From NCBI RefSeq assembly GCF_036323495.1, contig NZ_AP028947.1, forward strand, positions 62,001 to 126,000: DNA of 64,000 nt, in the 5' to 3' direction. Shown here piece after piece: positions 52,503 through 61,148 of the stretch (positions are counted from its first letter, which is position 1; the number at the start of each line of letters is the position of its first letter). The notes below the pieces were generated by a model that worked only from the letters and a program-made list of their open reading frames with translations, had not been told where the DNA came from and did no database searches. The position numbers and the translations under genes are program-made. The DNA is from Limnobacter thiooxidans. Its GTDB lineage: Bacteria > Pseudomonadota > Gammaproteobacteria > Burkholderiales > Burkholderiaceae_B.

Positions 52503-52745
52503 CAAGCCTCAGGCGTAGAGCTCCTTCAAGTTTGCAAAGGCAGCATGGCCCTCGTAACGCCATTCAAGAAAGCCTGCCCGTTTTGAATTCACACGCCACG
52601 TTCGGCTGCAAGCCGACACCGTGTTCGGCCATTCCTTTTGCCGAACCACGGTGAGTCGGTGTGAGTTTAAAAAAGGGAAAGACAGGCTTTCTGGCGGAAG
52701 TAGGGCATGCGCCTTGCAAACTAAAGAAGGTCATGCGCCTTGAAG
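52503..52745 (+). repeat. Long hairpin element, copy C of family II
   Basis: Outer arms AAGTTTGCAAAGGCAGCATG (from 52529) and the complementary CATGCGCCTTGCAAAC region (about 52707-52722) pair. The closing stem CGCCA/TGGCG (52558-52562 with 52692-52696), a TTCAA bulge and the core stem GAAAGCCTG/CAGGCTTTC (52568-52576 with 52683-52691) come next. Hairpin 1 is TCGGCT/AGCCGA (52602-52616). Hairpin 2 is CCGTG-TTCGGC with GCCGAA-C-CACGG (52619-52651), loop CATTCCTTTT. It ends two bases before the TonB receptor stop codon. ORFs across it on either strand are shadows of the palindrome. Confidence 0.88.
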
Positions 52746-52747
52746 CT

Positions 52748-54835
52748 TCACCATTTGACTTCCACACCTGCAAACACGCTACGGCCTTCCCCTGGGGCAA
52801 ATTGGGCGACATCTGCTCCACCAGCGTTAATAACCACACCAGTTGTCGCAGCATAATTTTTGTCAGTCAAGTTTCTTCCATCCACAAAGAAGCGAAGTGT
52901 CTCACTCGCTTTGTAAGAAGCACTCAGCCCCACCAGAAGGTAGGGGTCACTGGCGAAGGTGTTTCTCAGGTCTACGAAATAACCCTGTGGCACATATTCC
53001 AGATTTGGGGAAACGGTCCAGCCCTTGGGGTGCGTGTAATCCAGTTTCGCGCGAACGTACTCTTCTGGAATACCGGGAATGGCAGCATTACCGTACACGC
53101 TGTCATTGTCGAAGCGGAAGCGACCGAATGTGTAGGCCAGTGTCCAGTCCAGTTTGTCACCCTGCGACAGTGCATTTTTTGCGAAGGGGCCAGCCAAACC
53201 AATTTCAACGCCCTGGTGGCGTGTGTTGTCGGCATTCAAAATGGCTGGTTGCATGGCCGGCAACTGATAGGTTACAAACTCGTTATTCAGTCGGCTGTGG
53301 TAAACACTGATGTCCCATTTAACTTCTTTCAGGTTTCCGCGTGTACCTAATTCAAACGTGGTTGATTCTTGAGCCTCCAAAGCACGCACGGGGCTGGTCT
53401 CGGAAAACGTGGGGGGTTCAAATGCACGGCTCAAGTTGGTGTAGATTTGAATGTTGTCAGCGGCTTGCCACAGTGCTCCCACCTTGGGACTGAACTGTGC
53501 ATAGCGGCGTTCATAGCTGCCGTTCCCGTCGCTAAGCAATTGATCATCTGATGTGCGCTTGGCGTGTGTCCATTGCAGACCGGTTATGAATTGAAAGCGA
53601 TCATTCAGATGTAATCGGCTTTCTCCGTAAAGCTCGATGTTCCTGGCTTTCTGATCATCGTAGGCATGAAGCCTTACCCGCTCTCCGCGAACATGATCAA
53701 AGTTCCTGTTCTCGGTCATGCCCTTGACATAGTTGTATCCCACGGTTGCGTTGTGTCGGTAGCCAAACAATTCACTTTCACTGATGCGACTGCCAAAAAT
53801 TCCTACATCACGGTTTTGCTGGTCAATCAATGCTGGCCGTGGCGGATTTGGGTTGCCTTGCACAATGTTGGGAAAGGTCAGTGGGTGATACAGGTTCTTG
53901 TTGACCGCATAGACACCGGCGTTGTATTCCACCCCATTGGGTGAAATCCACGTGGTCTTGTTTGCAACACGGGTAATCAGGAAATCGCGTTGGGAGTTGT
54001 TCGATGAAGACACAGAGTTTGCCTGAGTTCGGTCAGCCTGCATCTGTGCCTTGGTCAGGCTACCAGGCAGTTCCTGATTCATGTCGCCGTGGATCACGTA
54101 AAAACGGGTTTCAAGCTGTGGGCTGATTTTCAGGCCGACATTGGCATTCAAGCGGGTGTTTTTCTGTCCGCTGAACTGGCGGAACCCGTCTGAACGAAGT
54201 TGCGAAATCGAGGCGAAGTAATCCCAGTTGCCTACTACATCACCTGTTTTGAACTGTGCACGGGCAAACTCGTTACTACCGGCGTCTACGCGTACCACGC
54301 TGTTGGGCGTGGTGTAGCCGGTCGGTGTCACAAAGTTGATGGCACCCCCGAGGCTGGCTGCGCCGTATTGCAGCGCGTTCGCGCCCTTGTAAACTTCAAT
54401 GTGCTGAAGGGCCAGCGGGTCGATGTCCTGGAAGTCTGAACCGCCATCGGCCAGGTTGATGGGAATACCATCCTGTAACAGGCGAATGCCACGCATGTGG
54501 AATGTGCGTGACAAACCGGATCCCCGAATGCTCAAGCGCGATTCTTCATTCACCCGGCTTTGAGAAAAAACACCCGGTGTGAAATCCAGCATGTCCTTGA
54601 TGGTCACCGCCTTACCGGCTTCAAAGGTTTTCGCATCCACCACAGCGGCACCGCCCGGAATCTGTTCCAGTTTTTCAGTGGCCACACGCACGTTGGCCGC
54701 GCTCAGCGCTTCGCGTTGTGCCTTCACTTCAACATCGGCAAGATTTGTTTGGGCGTGAACATGGCCTTGCGAAAGGGCAAACAACAAAGCTGCTGGAACA
54801 AGGCGAAGGGCGTGGGGTGGGCGAATTGGCATCAT
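52748..54835 (-). CDS. TonB-dependent outer-membrane receptor
   Basis: A 695-residue receptor. It has a signal peptide (MMPIRPPHALRLVPAALLFALSQGHVHA-Q), a plug domain with DMLDFTPGVFSQSR, LSIRGSGLSRTFHMRGIRLLQDG and LGGAINFVTPTGY, and a 22-strand barrel (about 200-695) ending in FAGVEVKW with the terminal aromatic. The start TNLADVEVKAQRE may be a weak TonB box. Related receptors import ferric siderophores, heme or other large ligands; ligand unknown. The convergent PepSY reductase-like protein supports iron uptake. Two adjacent ATGs at 54835/54832 are the likely start. It is divergent from regB-like across 142 bases. Confidence 0.92.
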   Translation of the reverse strand: MMPIRPPHALRLVPAALLFALSQGHVHAQTNLADVEVKAQREALSAANVRVATEKLEQIPGGAAVVDAKTFEAGKAVTIKDMLDFTPGVFSQSRVNEESRLSIRGSGLSRTFHMRGIRLLQDGIPINLADGGSDFQDIDPLALQHIEVYKGANALQYGAASLGGAINFVTPTGYTTPNSVVRVDAGSNEFARAQFKTGDVVGNWDYFASISQLRSDGFRQFSGQKNTRLNANVGLKISPQLETRFYVIHGDMNQELPGSLTKAQMQADRTQANSVSSSNNSQRDFLITRVANKTTWISPNGVEYNAGVYAVNKNLYHPLTFPNIVQGNPNPPRPALIDQQNRDVGIFGSRISESELFGYRHNATVGYNYVKGMTENRNFDHVRGERVRLHAYDDQKARNIELYGESRLHLNDRFQFITGLQWTHAKRTSDDQLLSDGNGSYERRYAQFSPKVGALWQAADNIQIYTNLSRAFEPPTFSETSPVRALEAQESTTFELGTRGNLKEVKWDISVYHSRLNNEFVTYQLPAMQPAILNADNTRHQGVEIGLAGPFAKNALSQGDKLDWTLAYTFGRFRFDNDSVYGNAAIPGIPEEYVRAKLDYTHPKGWTVSPNLEYVPQGYFVDLRNTFASDPYLLVGLSASYKASETLRFFVDGRNLTDKNYAATTGVVINAGGADVAQFAPGEGRSVFAGVEVKW

Positions 54836-54977
54836 TGGCTCAGGTAGTTTGAAAATTAATGTCGACTTGGACTTATACCCCTGAGTAACATGAGAGTGAA
54901 TGCGGCATATTGTCGCAGCCGTCATCAGACCCCACCAATTCCCGGCAGCCACGCGAGAAGCCCCTTAAAATAAGCAC

Positions 54978-56324
54978 ATGAAATCAACACCAATTCCTGA
55001 TCAAGCGGCATCACCCCAAGCCAGTGCAGAAGGACTGCATGCTCCGGCATGGGTCAAAGGACTGAAGGATCAAACCGCCCCTTCGGTGCGCCGGCAACAG
55101 CTGGTCACCGTGCTTTGGATGCGTACTTTGGCTTTGTGCGCGCAGGTCATGCTGCTTGCTGTGGTCGGTTTACTGTTGAAAGTCTCTTTGCCCTGGCTGA
55201 CCTTGATGGGCATTTTGGGCGCTTTGGCTTTACTGAACGCGCTGACCTTCATCCGTTTGCACAAGGGTCAATCGGTTGGCAGTTTTGAAGTGGCGGCACA
55301 GCTTTTTGCAGACCTAGCCGCGTTCAGTTTTGTACTCTATTTCACCGGTGGTGTGACCAACCCTTTCGTGTCGCTCTATTTGCCCCTCCTCGGGTTGGCT
55401 GCGGCCTTGTTGCCTTGGGTGCAGGTTGCACTGCTGGCCATTTTCAGTGTGTTGGCTTACACCGTGTTGATGACCAACTACCTGCCACTGGTATTGTCCA
55501 ATCCCGACGATGGTGTTCATTTCCACTTGGTGGGCATGTGGGTCAACTTCATGGTCAGCGTCCTGATTCTGGTGGGTTTTGTGGCACGGCTGAGTTCGTC
55601 CATTCGCAACCGTGACCAGGCCCTGGGCAGGGCCCAGAATCGATTGACAAGCGAGGCTCGGCTAGCCGCTTTGGGCAATCAGGCGGCATCCATTGCGCAC
55701 CAATTGGGCACGCCAGTATCAACCATTTCAACCATCGTTTCAGATTGGCAGCACGAGCCCGCCATGCAGGCCCATGCAAGGGAAATGGCCATTTTGAGCG
55801 CGCAGGTGAAGTCGATTACCGACACTTTGAGCCAATTGCGGGCGCAAATCGAGGTCGACCCCCGCCACATTGCCGATGCCCAGCTCATCAAGCCCAGTGA
55901 GTGGTTTGAGCGCACCTTGTCCACATGGCGTACGCGCAATCCCCAGCACGAGGTCCGTTTGATGCCCAGCCTCGCCTCGATTGCCGGTGAGTTCAAGGTC
56001 AGGAAGGAATTGCTCGAATTGGGTCTGACGACACTGCTCGACAACGCCGCCCAAAGCCAGCAGCGCGCGGGTGTTCAGGCGCCCTTGCAGGTGGGCATGC
56101 AATGTGACAACAATTGCATGACGCTGTTCGTGAATGATTCCGGTGGTGGCATTGATGCCGAGTTGTTGCCCAAGATCGGACAGCAGCTGTTTCAGGCCAA
56201 TGGACAGGGCATGGGTTTGTTCCTGTTGTCGAACCTGCTTGAAAGGGAAGGCGGCAAGTTGAGCTTACGCAACCTTAATCCGGGTGTTTGCGCCAGTTTG
56301 AGTTTGCCGGTGCTGCCCGCATGA
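54978..56324 (+). CDS. RegB/PrrB-type redox sensor histidine kinase
   Basis: A 448-residue kinase with six transmembrane helices (about 45-200). The RegB signature GGVTNPFVSLYLPLLGL between helices 3 and 4 is the quinone-sensing GGXXNPF motif. The H-box is SIAHQLGTPVSTISTIV. The ATPase domain is short (LLDNAAQSQQ, NDSGGGID, GQGMGLFLLSNLL). Classical RegB has a redox-active Cys just after the H-box; I see none in the matching place, so sensing probably depends on the membrane domain. RegB/RegA systems control respiration and carbon or nitrogen fixation by redox state. It overlaps the regulator gene by four bases. Confidence 0.9.
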   Translation: MKSTPIPDQAASPQASAEGLHAPAWVKGLKDQTAPSVRRQQLVTVLWMRTLALCAQVMLLAVVGLLLKVSLPWLTLMGILGALALLNALTFIRLHKGQSVGSFEVAAQLFADLAAFSFVLYFTGGVTNPFVSLYLPLLGLAAALLPWVQVALLAIFSVLAYTVLMTNYLPLVLSNPDDGVHFHLVGMWVNFMVSVLILVGFVARLSSSIRNRDQALGRAQNRLTSEARLAALGNQAASIAHQLGTPVSTISTIVSDWQHEPAMQAHAREMAILSAQVKSITDTLSQLRAQIEVDPRHIADAQLIKPSEWFERTLSTWRTRNPQHEVRLMPSLASIAGEFKVRKELLELGLTTLLDNAAQSQQRAGVQAPLQVGMQCDNNCMTLFVNDSGGGIDAELLPKIGQQLFQANGQGMGLFLLSNLLEREGGKLSLRNLNPGVCASLSLPVLPA

Positions 56325-56863
56325 ACAGATCAATCCTGATCGTGGATGACGACGAAGCGTTTGCGAACACCCTGGCAAATTCCATGGAGCGAAAGCAGCT
56401 TCAGACCTGCGTGGCGTTGACCCGCGAGCAGGCCATACTTGCAGCCAGCCAGCGCGCCTTCACTGACATTACCCTGGATTTGAATCTTGGCGAACAGTCT
56501 GGCCTTCAACTGATTACCCAGCTGCGCGCCCTGCAACCCCAGGCCAGTTTGCTGGTGCTGACTGGGTATGCAAGCATTGCAACCACGGTTCAAGCCATCA
56601 AGCTGGGTGCGGATAACTACCTCGCTAAACCCGCCGACAGCACTGCCATATTGCGTGCGCTAGATGAAGATGTGGCCGACGCTGAGGTTGTTGAACAGGA
56701 CACCTCGGAGTTCCAGACCATGTCTGTGTCGCGGCTTGAATGGGAACACATTCAGCGTGTGTTGAATGAGAACGAGGGCAATGTGTCTGCTACTGCGAGA
56801 GCCTTGAACATGCACCGGCGGACCTTGCAACGCAAGCTGGCCAAGAAGCCGGTTGGGCGCTAG
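56321..56863 (+). CDS. RegA/PrrA-type response regulator
   Basis: A 180-residue regulator. The receiver has VDDDE, phospho-acceptor D53 in ITLDLNLGEQSG and K103 in LAKP. A short linker leads to a C-terminal Fis-type helix-turn-helix (about 137-180, WEHIQRVLNENEGNVSATARAL and MHRRTLQRKL), the RegA recognition region. ATG 56321 overlaps the kinase stop (ATGA). Length fits RegA/PrrA/RoxR. It is expected to control redox-linked operons, perhaps including the flanking TonB receptor genes. Confidence 0.92.
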   Translation: MNRSILIVDDDEAFANTLANSMERKQLQTCVALTREQAILAASQRAFTDITLDLNLGEQSGLQLITQLRALQPQASLLVLTGYASIATTVQAIKLGADNYLAKPADSTAILRALDEDVADAEVVEQDTSEFQTMSVSRLEWEHIQRVLNENEGNVSATARALNMHRRTLQRKLAKKPVGR

Positions 56864-56879
56864 ATTCCACTGGCTTTGC

Positions 56880-57070
56880 TCGATGTTCGTTGCTGCTCAT
56901 CCTGCCTTGGTCAAGGCTGATTTCCCGGCTGGTTGATTCTGGCTTGGGGAATGCGAAACGCGATCGCGTCTTCGCATCGATTGCTTGCGCAATCGCCCCG
57001 CGCTGCGAATCAGCCGGGCAGCCTTGCCCTGAATCGTCAAGATGATGCAGCAAACGAACATCTCGCAGGC
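56880..57070 (+). repeat. Family I structured repeat, full copy
   Basis: Arms GTTCGTTGCTGCTCATC (56885-56901) and GATGATGCAGCAAACGAAC (57041-57059) form the base stem. CAAGGCTGATTTCCCGGC pairs with GCCGGGCAGCCTTG in the middle. ATGCGAA/TTCGCAT encloses the palindrome ACGCGATCGCGT, and CGATTG/CAATCG forms the second hairpin. Direct repeats GCCTTG at 56904 and 57021 match the deletion junction of the 50.5 kb copy. It lies in the 540-base gap between regA-like and the convergent TonB receptor gene. Confidence 0.8.
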
Positions 57071-57134
57071 CGCGAACTAGCGCCGGAGATGGGGCCAGTG
57101 ATTCAGTGGACGCTGCAAGTCGCAAGTCGCTCAC

Positions 57135-57375
57135 AGCGATTAACAGGCGCTGCCCGTTCAGTTTGCAAAGGCAGCATGGCCCTCGTACCGCCATTCAGGA
57201 AAGCCTGCCCGTTTTGAATTCACACGCCACGTTCGGCTGCAAGCCGACAACGGGTTCGGCCATCTGTTTTGCCGAACCCGGTGAGTCAGTGTGAATTTCA
57301 AAAAAGGGAAATACAGGCTTTCTGGCGGAAGAGGGCATGCGCCTGAGCAAACTAATGAAGGGCATGCACCAAGTG
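57135..57375 (+). repeat. Long hairpin element, copy D of family II
   Basis: Very close to copy C in the arms. The closing stem is CGCCA/TGGCG (57189-57193 with 57323-57327) and the core stem GAAAGCCTG/CAGGCTTTC (57199-57207 with 57314-57322). Hairpin 1 is TCGGCT/AGCCGA (57233-57247). Hairpin 2 is a perfect 10-base stem CGGGTTCGGC/GCCGAACCCG (57251-57280) with loop CATCTGTTTT. The outer arm AGTTTGCAAAGGCAGCATGG pairs with the downstream GCATGCGCC-GCAAACT region. Differences from C in hairpin 2 are compensated on both sides. Confidence 0.88.
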
Positions 57376-57403
57376 CAAAAGACTCGGTGCACGCGCGCTT
57401 CGT

Positions 57404-59590
57404 TTAGAACTTCACATTGATACCCGCAACAACCTGCCGTTGCCTTCCCGGCTGAATACCGTTGGTGCGTGCAGAAATATATTGCTTGTCAGTCAGGTTC
57501 TCCGCATTCAGGAAATAGCCAACCTTGCTGCCTGCAGGCTGAAAGCTGACGGATGCATTCAACAAGGTGACCGCTTCAACTTCGCCAGCCAGTCCGCAGA
57601 ACAGGTCGTTGGCTGGGTCGTCTCCATTGGGGCAAAAACCTTGAGGGCTCGTCCCGCTGAAATTGTCAGTGTTGGCGAACTGCTTGCTGATATGGGTGGC
57701 ACCCAGGCGCGCGTTCCACTGCTGTGTTTCATAAGACAAGTTCAACGCCAGGGTTTGTTTTGGTGCGTATGGCAAGCGGTTACCGGCCTGGTAAGCGCCA
57801 TAGCCGTCTTCACCTTCACCGCCAACAATACCCGAGTTCTTGAATTTGGCTGTAAACAGGTTCGTGTAGGCCACGCTGACAAAGAAAGGATTGGCTTTTT
57901 CGCTGAACAGTTCGCCCAGGTTCAATTTGCCGCCCAACTCCAGGCCGGTGTGCTGTGCTTCACCTTCATTGCGGAACACGCCGCCTGACTGCACCACGAT
58001 GTCCTTGATGTCCATGTTGAACAGGGTCGCTTCCAATGTGCCAGCCTTTACATTTCGGCGAATACCCAGCTCAGTCACCGTGGCCAGTTCAGGCGTTACA
58101 CGTTGAAGTATATTGTTGTCCACATCCCGGTCAGGGCGTGGGGGTGCGAACCCTTTGTGTATTCCACCAAACACGGTGGTGTTGTCCAGTCCGTTCCAGG
58201 TGAAACCGATGCCGGGCAATGTTTCGGTTTCACTGCTTTGCAATCTGTCGGCCTGGGCAAACCCCAGTGGGTTGCCTGCATCTTCGATAAACAGTGTCTT
58301 GTTCAGTTCAATGCGCTCAACACGCAGGCCTGGTGTCACTGTCCAGTTGCCAGCGATAAAGGTGTTTTGGGCATAAAATGCAGTCGCTTCAACATCGGCC
58401 AGCAAGCGTTCGTCAAAGTTGGTTACGTTTCCATTGACTGAATCAAGCAGGAACTTCTTTCTGTCGATGTCTTCAGTGTGATAACGCATCCCGATGATGG
58501 CTTCACTGGGCAAGCCGAATGCAGTGTGCGTGAATTCAAGTTTCGGTTCGATTCCAAAAACAGAATACTCACGGGGTCGAGTTGCAAATGCATCGGTTTC
58601 CAGTTCGCCCAAGCCAAAAGTAGTGGGGTCGGCGGGGTCAAACTCAGATTCGAATTCCCTTGAACGTCTGGAGGTTCGATCCGTTTTAGAGTGATAGACC
58701 TGCGTCGTCAGTTTCGCTTTTTCACCCAGTTTCCAGCCGTGAATCAGCTGAATGGTGTCGCGTTCCATCTCGTATCGCTCGCCTTCACTGCCCGGAACAG
58801 AATAGGGATTGGCAAGATACTCCGCAGCGGTCTGACCCGTTTCACTGAACAGAGAGTCTTCTTCAAAACGAGTGTACTTGGCGGTCAACGAATGCTGGCT
58901 GTTGATATTCAACTGCCCTTTGATGGTGACATCCTGCACATCAAAATCATGTTGTGCACGTATACCGTCGCCTTGTCGTTTCAGCAGGTCAATCATGACA
59001 CCGCCCTGCTCTGAACCCGTGCCCATGTTCAAGTGTGTGCCACGGTAACCCTGGTTGCCAACCGACAGCTTGGCGGAGCCTTCGAAGCCGTCCTTGGGCA
59101 CAGGCTTGGTCACAAAGTTGACCATGCCCCCCAATGTTTGCGGGCCATACAGAATCTGGCCTGATCCTTTCAAGACCTCAACTCGTTCGATCCGCTCCAA
59201 TGGAGTCGAATAGTGCGCCGAGGGGTCGCCATAAGGTGCAAAAAATACGGTAGGGGCTCCATCCTCCAGCAGCAACGTCCGCGAACTGCGGCGCGGGTTC
59301 AATCCGCGCAAGCCAATATTCAGGTGTGTACCTGCAGCATCTTCCGACACCACATGCAAGCCAGGTACTTCTCGCACCACTTCCAGAATTGAAAATGGCT
59401 CGCGCTTGTCCAGGTCGTCCCGTGTCAAGACGCTCGAGGAGCCAGGCAGGTTTTCGATATTGGATGGCAAAATACTGCTGCCTGACACTTCAACGCCTGG
59501 CAATGCTGCGCTCTGTGCCTGACTGAATGTGGTGTACCCCATCGCTACCAGTACGGCACCGGCTACTGCGGTAATTCGAAATGCTTGCAT
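57404..59590 (-). CDS. TonB-dependent receptor, FecA/siderophore-type
   Basis: A 728-residue outer-membrane receptor. It has a signal peptide (MQAFRITAVAGAVLVAMGY...SQA-Q), a plug with VLTRDDLDKREPFSILEVV and the RGLNPRRSSRTLLLEDGAP segment, IERVEVLKGSGQILYGPQTLGGMVNFV, and a barrel ending in QVVAGINVKF. The plug sequence resembles FecA and catecholate-receptor relatives, but there is no FecA-type N-terminal signalling domain. It should import a ferric chelate with TonB-ExbBD (not in this window). ATG 59590 has GAGAGGGA before it. It is divergent from the antiporter at 59862. Confidence 0.92.
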   Translation of the reverse strand: MQAFRITAVAGAVLVAMGYTTFSQAQSAALPGVEVSGSSILPSNIENLPGSSSVLTRDDLDKREPFSILEVVREVPGLHVVSEDAAGTHLNIGLRGLNPRRSSRTLLLEDGAPTVFFAPYGDPSAHYSTPLERIERVEVLKGSGQILYGPQTLGGMVNFVTKPVPKDGFEGSAKLSVGNQGYRGTHLNMGTGSEQGGVMIDLLKRQGDGIRAQHDFDVQDVTIKGQLNINSQHSLTAKYTRFEEDSLFSETGQTAAEYLANPYSVPGSEGERYEMERDTIQLIHGWKLGEKAKLTTQVYHSKTDRTSRRSREFESEFDPADPTTFGLGELETDAFATRPREYSVFGIEPKLEFTHTAFGLPSEAIIGMRYHTEDIDRKKFLLDSVNGNVTNFDERLLADVEATAFYAQNTFIAGNWTVTPGLRVERIELNKTLFIEDAGNPLGFAQADRLQSSETETLPGIGFTWNGLDNTTVFGGIHKGFAPPRPDRDVDNNILQRVTPELATVTELGIRRNVKAGTLEATLFNMDIKDIVVQSGGVFRNEGEAQHTGLELGGKLNLGELFSEKANPFFVSVAYTNLFTAKFKNSGIVGGEGEDGYGAYQAGNRLPYAPKQTLALNLSYETQQWNARLGATHISKQFANTDNFSGTSPQGFCPNGDDPANDLFCGLAGEVEAVTLLNASVSFQPAGSKVGYFLNAENLTDKQYISARTNGIQPGRQRQVVAGINVKF

Positions 59591-59656
59591 GTCGTCCCTC
59601 TCGTGAACTGTATAAGTAGTCCTGCGAGTGTAGGAATGTTGACCGGTGGTCACATA

Positions 59657-59762
59657 GGGAATTTTTCCCGAAATGCAGTGCTGCTCAAGGGAATGTCTCT
59701 AGGCTATTCATGGATTTGTGGCCATTCTGATGAAATTCCCTTTAGATAGTGAAATAAGGGAA
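59657..59762. promoter_or_regulatory. Cluster of GGGAA/TTCCC repeats between TonB receptor and antiporter
   Basis: Five GGGAA or TTCCC pentamers occur within 106 bases: 59657-59661 and 59665-59669 (as GGGAATTTTTCCC), 59689-59693, 59736-59740 and 59758-59762. Two inverted pairs result. This region is AT-rich and holds the promoters of the two divergent genes, so operator sites for a regulator are likely. Confidence 0.45.
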
Positions 59763-59861
59763 CTTTAATGGTGTGATAGGCTCTTTCTATCAACCCTGCT
59801 GAATTCCGGGCGTTCTAGGCCCGACCAGTGTCCTTTCAAACCCACAAAAAAAGAACCCGAC

Positions 59862-61136
59862 ATGACTGCAACGACCATCCAGTGGATAGCCGCCTTTCTC
59901 TTTGCCGGCGCACTTGTACATACTTTTTCTGCCAGCTACTTTGAGCGCTTGGCCCACACCAGCAAGCACCACAGTGGCTTGTTTCACCTGCTTGGCGAAG
60001 TTGAAGCGGTCTTCGGCATCTGGGCCCTGTTCCTGGTCATTGCAATGGCTTTCAGTGTCAATCTTGATTCCGCAGTGGAATATGTCGACACGCGCAAATA
60101 TGTAGAACCCCTGTTTGTCTTCGTCATCATGGTGGTGGCTGCCAGCCGCCCGGTGCTGGATGCTTCGCGCTTACTCGTTGAAGGGCTGGCCAGGCTGATG
60201 CCAGTGAGCAAGGGTGTTGCATTCACGTGGTTGGGTTTGTTCATGGTCCCGTTGCTGGGCAGCCTGATTACCGAACCTGCTGCAATGACGCTTGCTGCAC
60301 TGTTGTTGCGCGATGTGTTGTTCAACAAGGCCGTACCCAATTTCATTCGTTATTGGGGCTTGGGCGTGTTGTTCGTCAATATTTCAATTGGCGGTGTGCT
60401 GACTTCGTTTGCCGCGCCCCCCGTGTTGATGGTCGCGGGTACCTGGGGCTGGGACACACCGTTCATGCTCGCCAACTTTGGCTGGAAGGCTGCAGTTGGC
60501 GTATTCATCAACGCCACCGTGTTCATCTTCTTTGCGGCCAAACATTTGGGTGCCGAAGTCAAAACGCCTGAAGCCCTGGGTGAAGATGGCCAACCCCTGG
60601 CCCCTGTGCCTTGGTGGGCCATGGTGATTCACCTTGCCTTTTTGGGCGCTGTGGTGCTGTTTGCACACCACCCAGCGGTGTTCATGGGTATTTTCTTGTT
60701 CTTTCTGGGTTTCACGGCTGCTTACAACTCCTTCCAGTCGCGCCTTCTGTTGAAGGAAGGTCTGCTGGTTGCCTTCTTCCTGGCCGGTCTGGTGGTGCTG
60801 GGGGGCATGCAGCAATGGTGGTTGCAGCCTGCGGTCAGCGATCTGGATGACGGTGTGTTGTTTGTTGCAGCCATGGCGCTAACAGCCATTACCGACAATG
60901 CGGCTCTGACCTACCTTGGTTCCTTGATTGAAGGCACCTCAGAAAGTTTCCGTTATGCCTTGGTGGCCGGTGCGGTAGCGGGCGGTGGCTTGACTGTGAT
61001 CGCCAATGCACCAAACCCGGCTGGTTTGTCACTGCTCAAACGCCAGTTTCCCGGCGAAGCAGTGTCCGCAGGCGGGCTGCTTGCTGGGGCTTTGGCGCCC
61101 ACAGCAGTAGCAGCCTTGTGTTTCTGGTACTTGTAA
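59862..61136 (+). CDS. Putative Na+/H+ antiporter (Na_H_antiport_3 type)
   Basis: A 424-residue membrane protein with about 11 helices. Distinct segments are HHSGLFHLLGEVEAVFGIWALFL near residue 37, SLITEPAAMTLAALLLRD, GVLTSFAAPPVLMVAG and ITDNAALTYLGSLIEG, a set I associate with the putative Na+/H+ antiporter family PF07399. It should exchange cations for protons. ATG 59862 directly precedes helix 1. It converges with the NnrU-like gene twelve bases away. Confidence 0.85.
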   Translation: MTATTIQWIAAFLFAGALVHTFSASYFERLAHTSKHHSGLFHLLGEVEAVFGIWALFLVIAMAFSVNLDSAVEYVDTRKYVEPLFVFVIMVVAASRPVLDASRLLVEGLARLMPVSKGVAFTWLGLFMVPLLGSLITEPAAMTLAALLLRDVLFNKAVPNFIRYWGLGVLFVNISIGGVLTSFAAPPVLMVAGTWGWDTPFMLANFGWKAAVGVFINATVFIFFAAKHLGAEVKTPEALGEDGQPLAPVPWWAMVIHLAFLGAVVLFAHHPAVFMGIFLFFLGFTAAYNSFQSRLLLKEGLLVAFFLAGLVVLGGMQQWWLQPAVSDLDDGVLFVAAMALTAITDNAALTYLGSLIEGTSESFRYALVAGAVAGGGLTVIANAPNPAGLSLLKRQFPGEAVSAGGLLAGALAPTAVAALCFWYL

Positions 61137-61148
61137 ACCCCTGAAGCT

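Noticed and set aside
52564..52854. Minus-strand open frame whose end reads ACEFKTGRLS, also found at 57195-57392
   Set aside because: It is conserved only because it crosses family II copies C and D. It overlaps the TonB receptor end, lacks a ribosome site and follows the palindrome, not codon logic.
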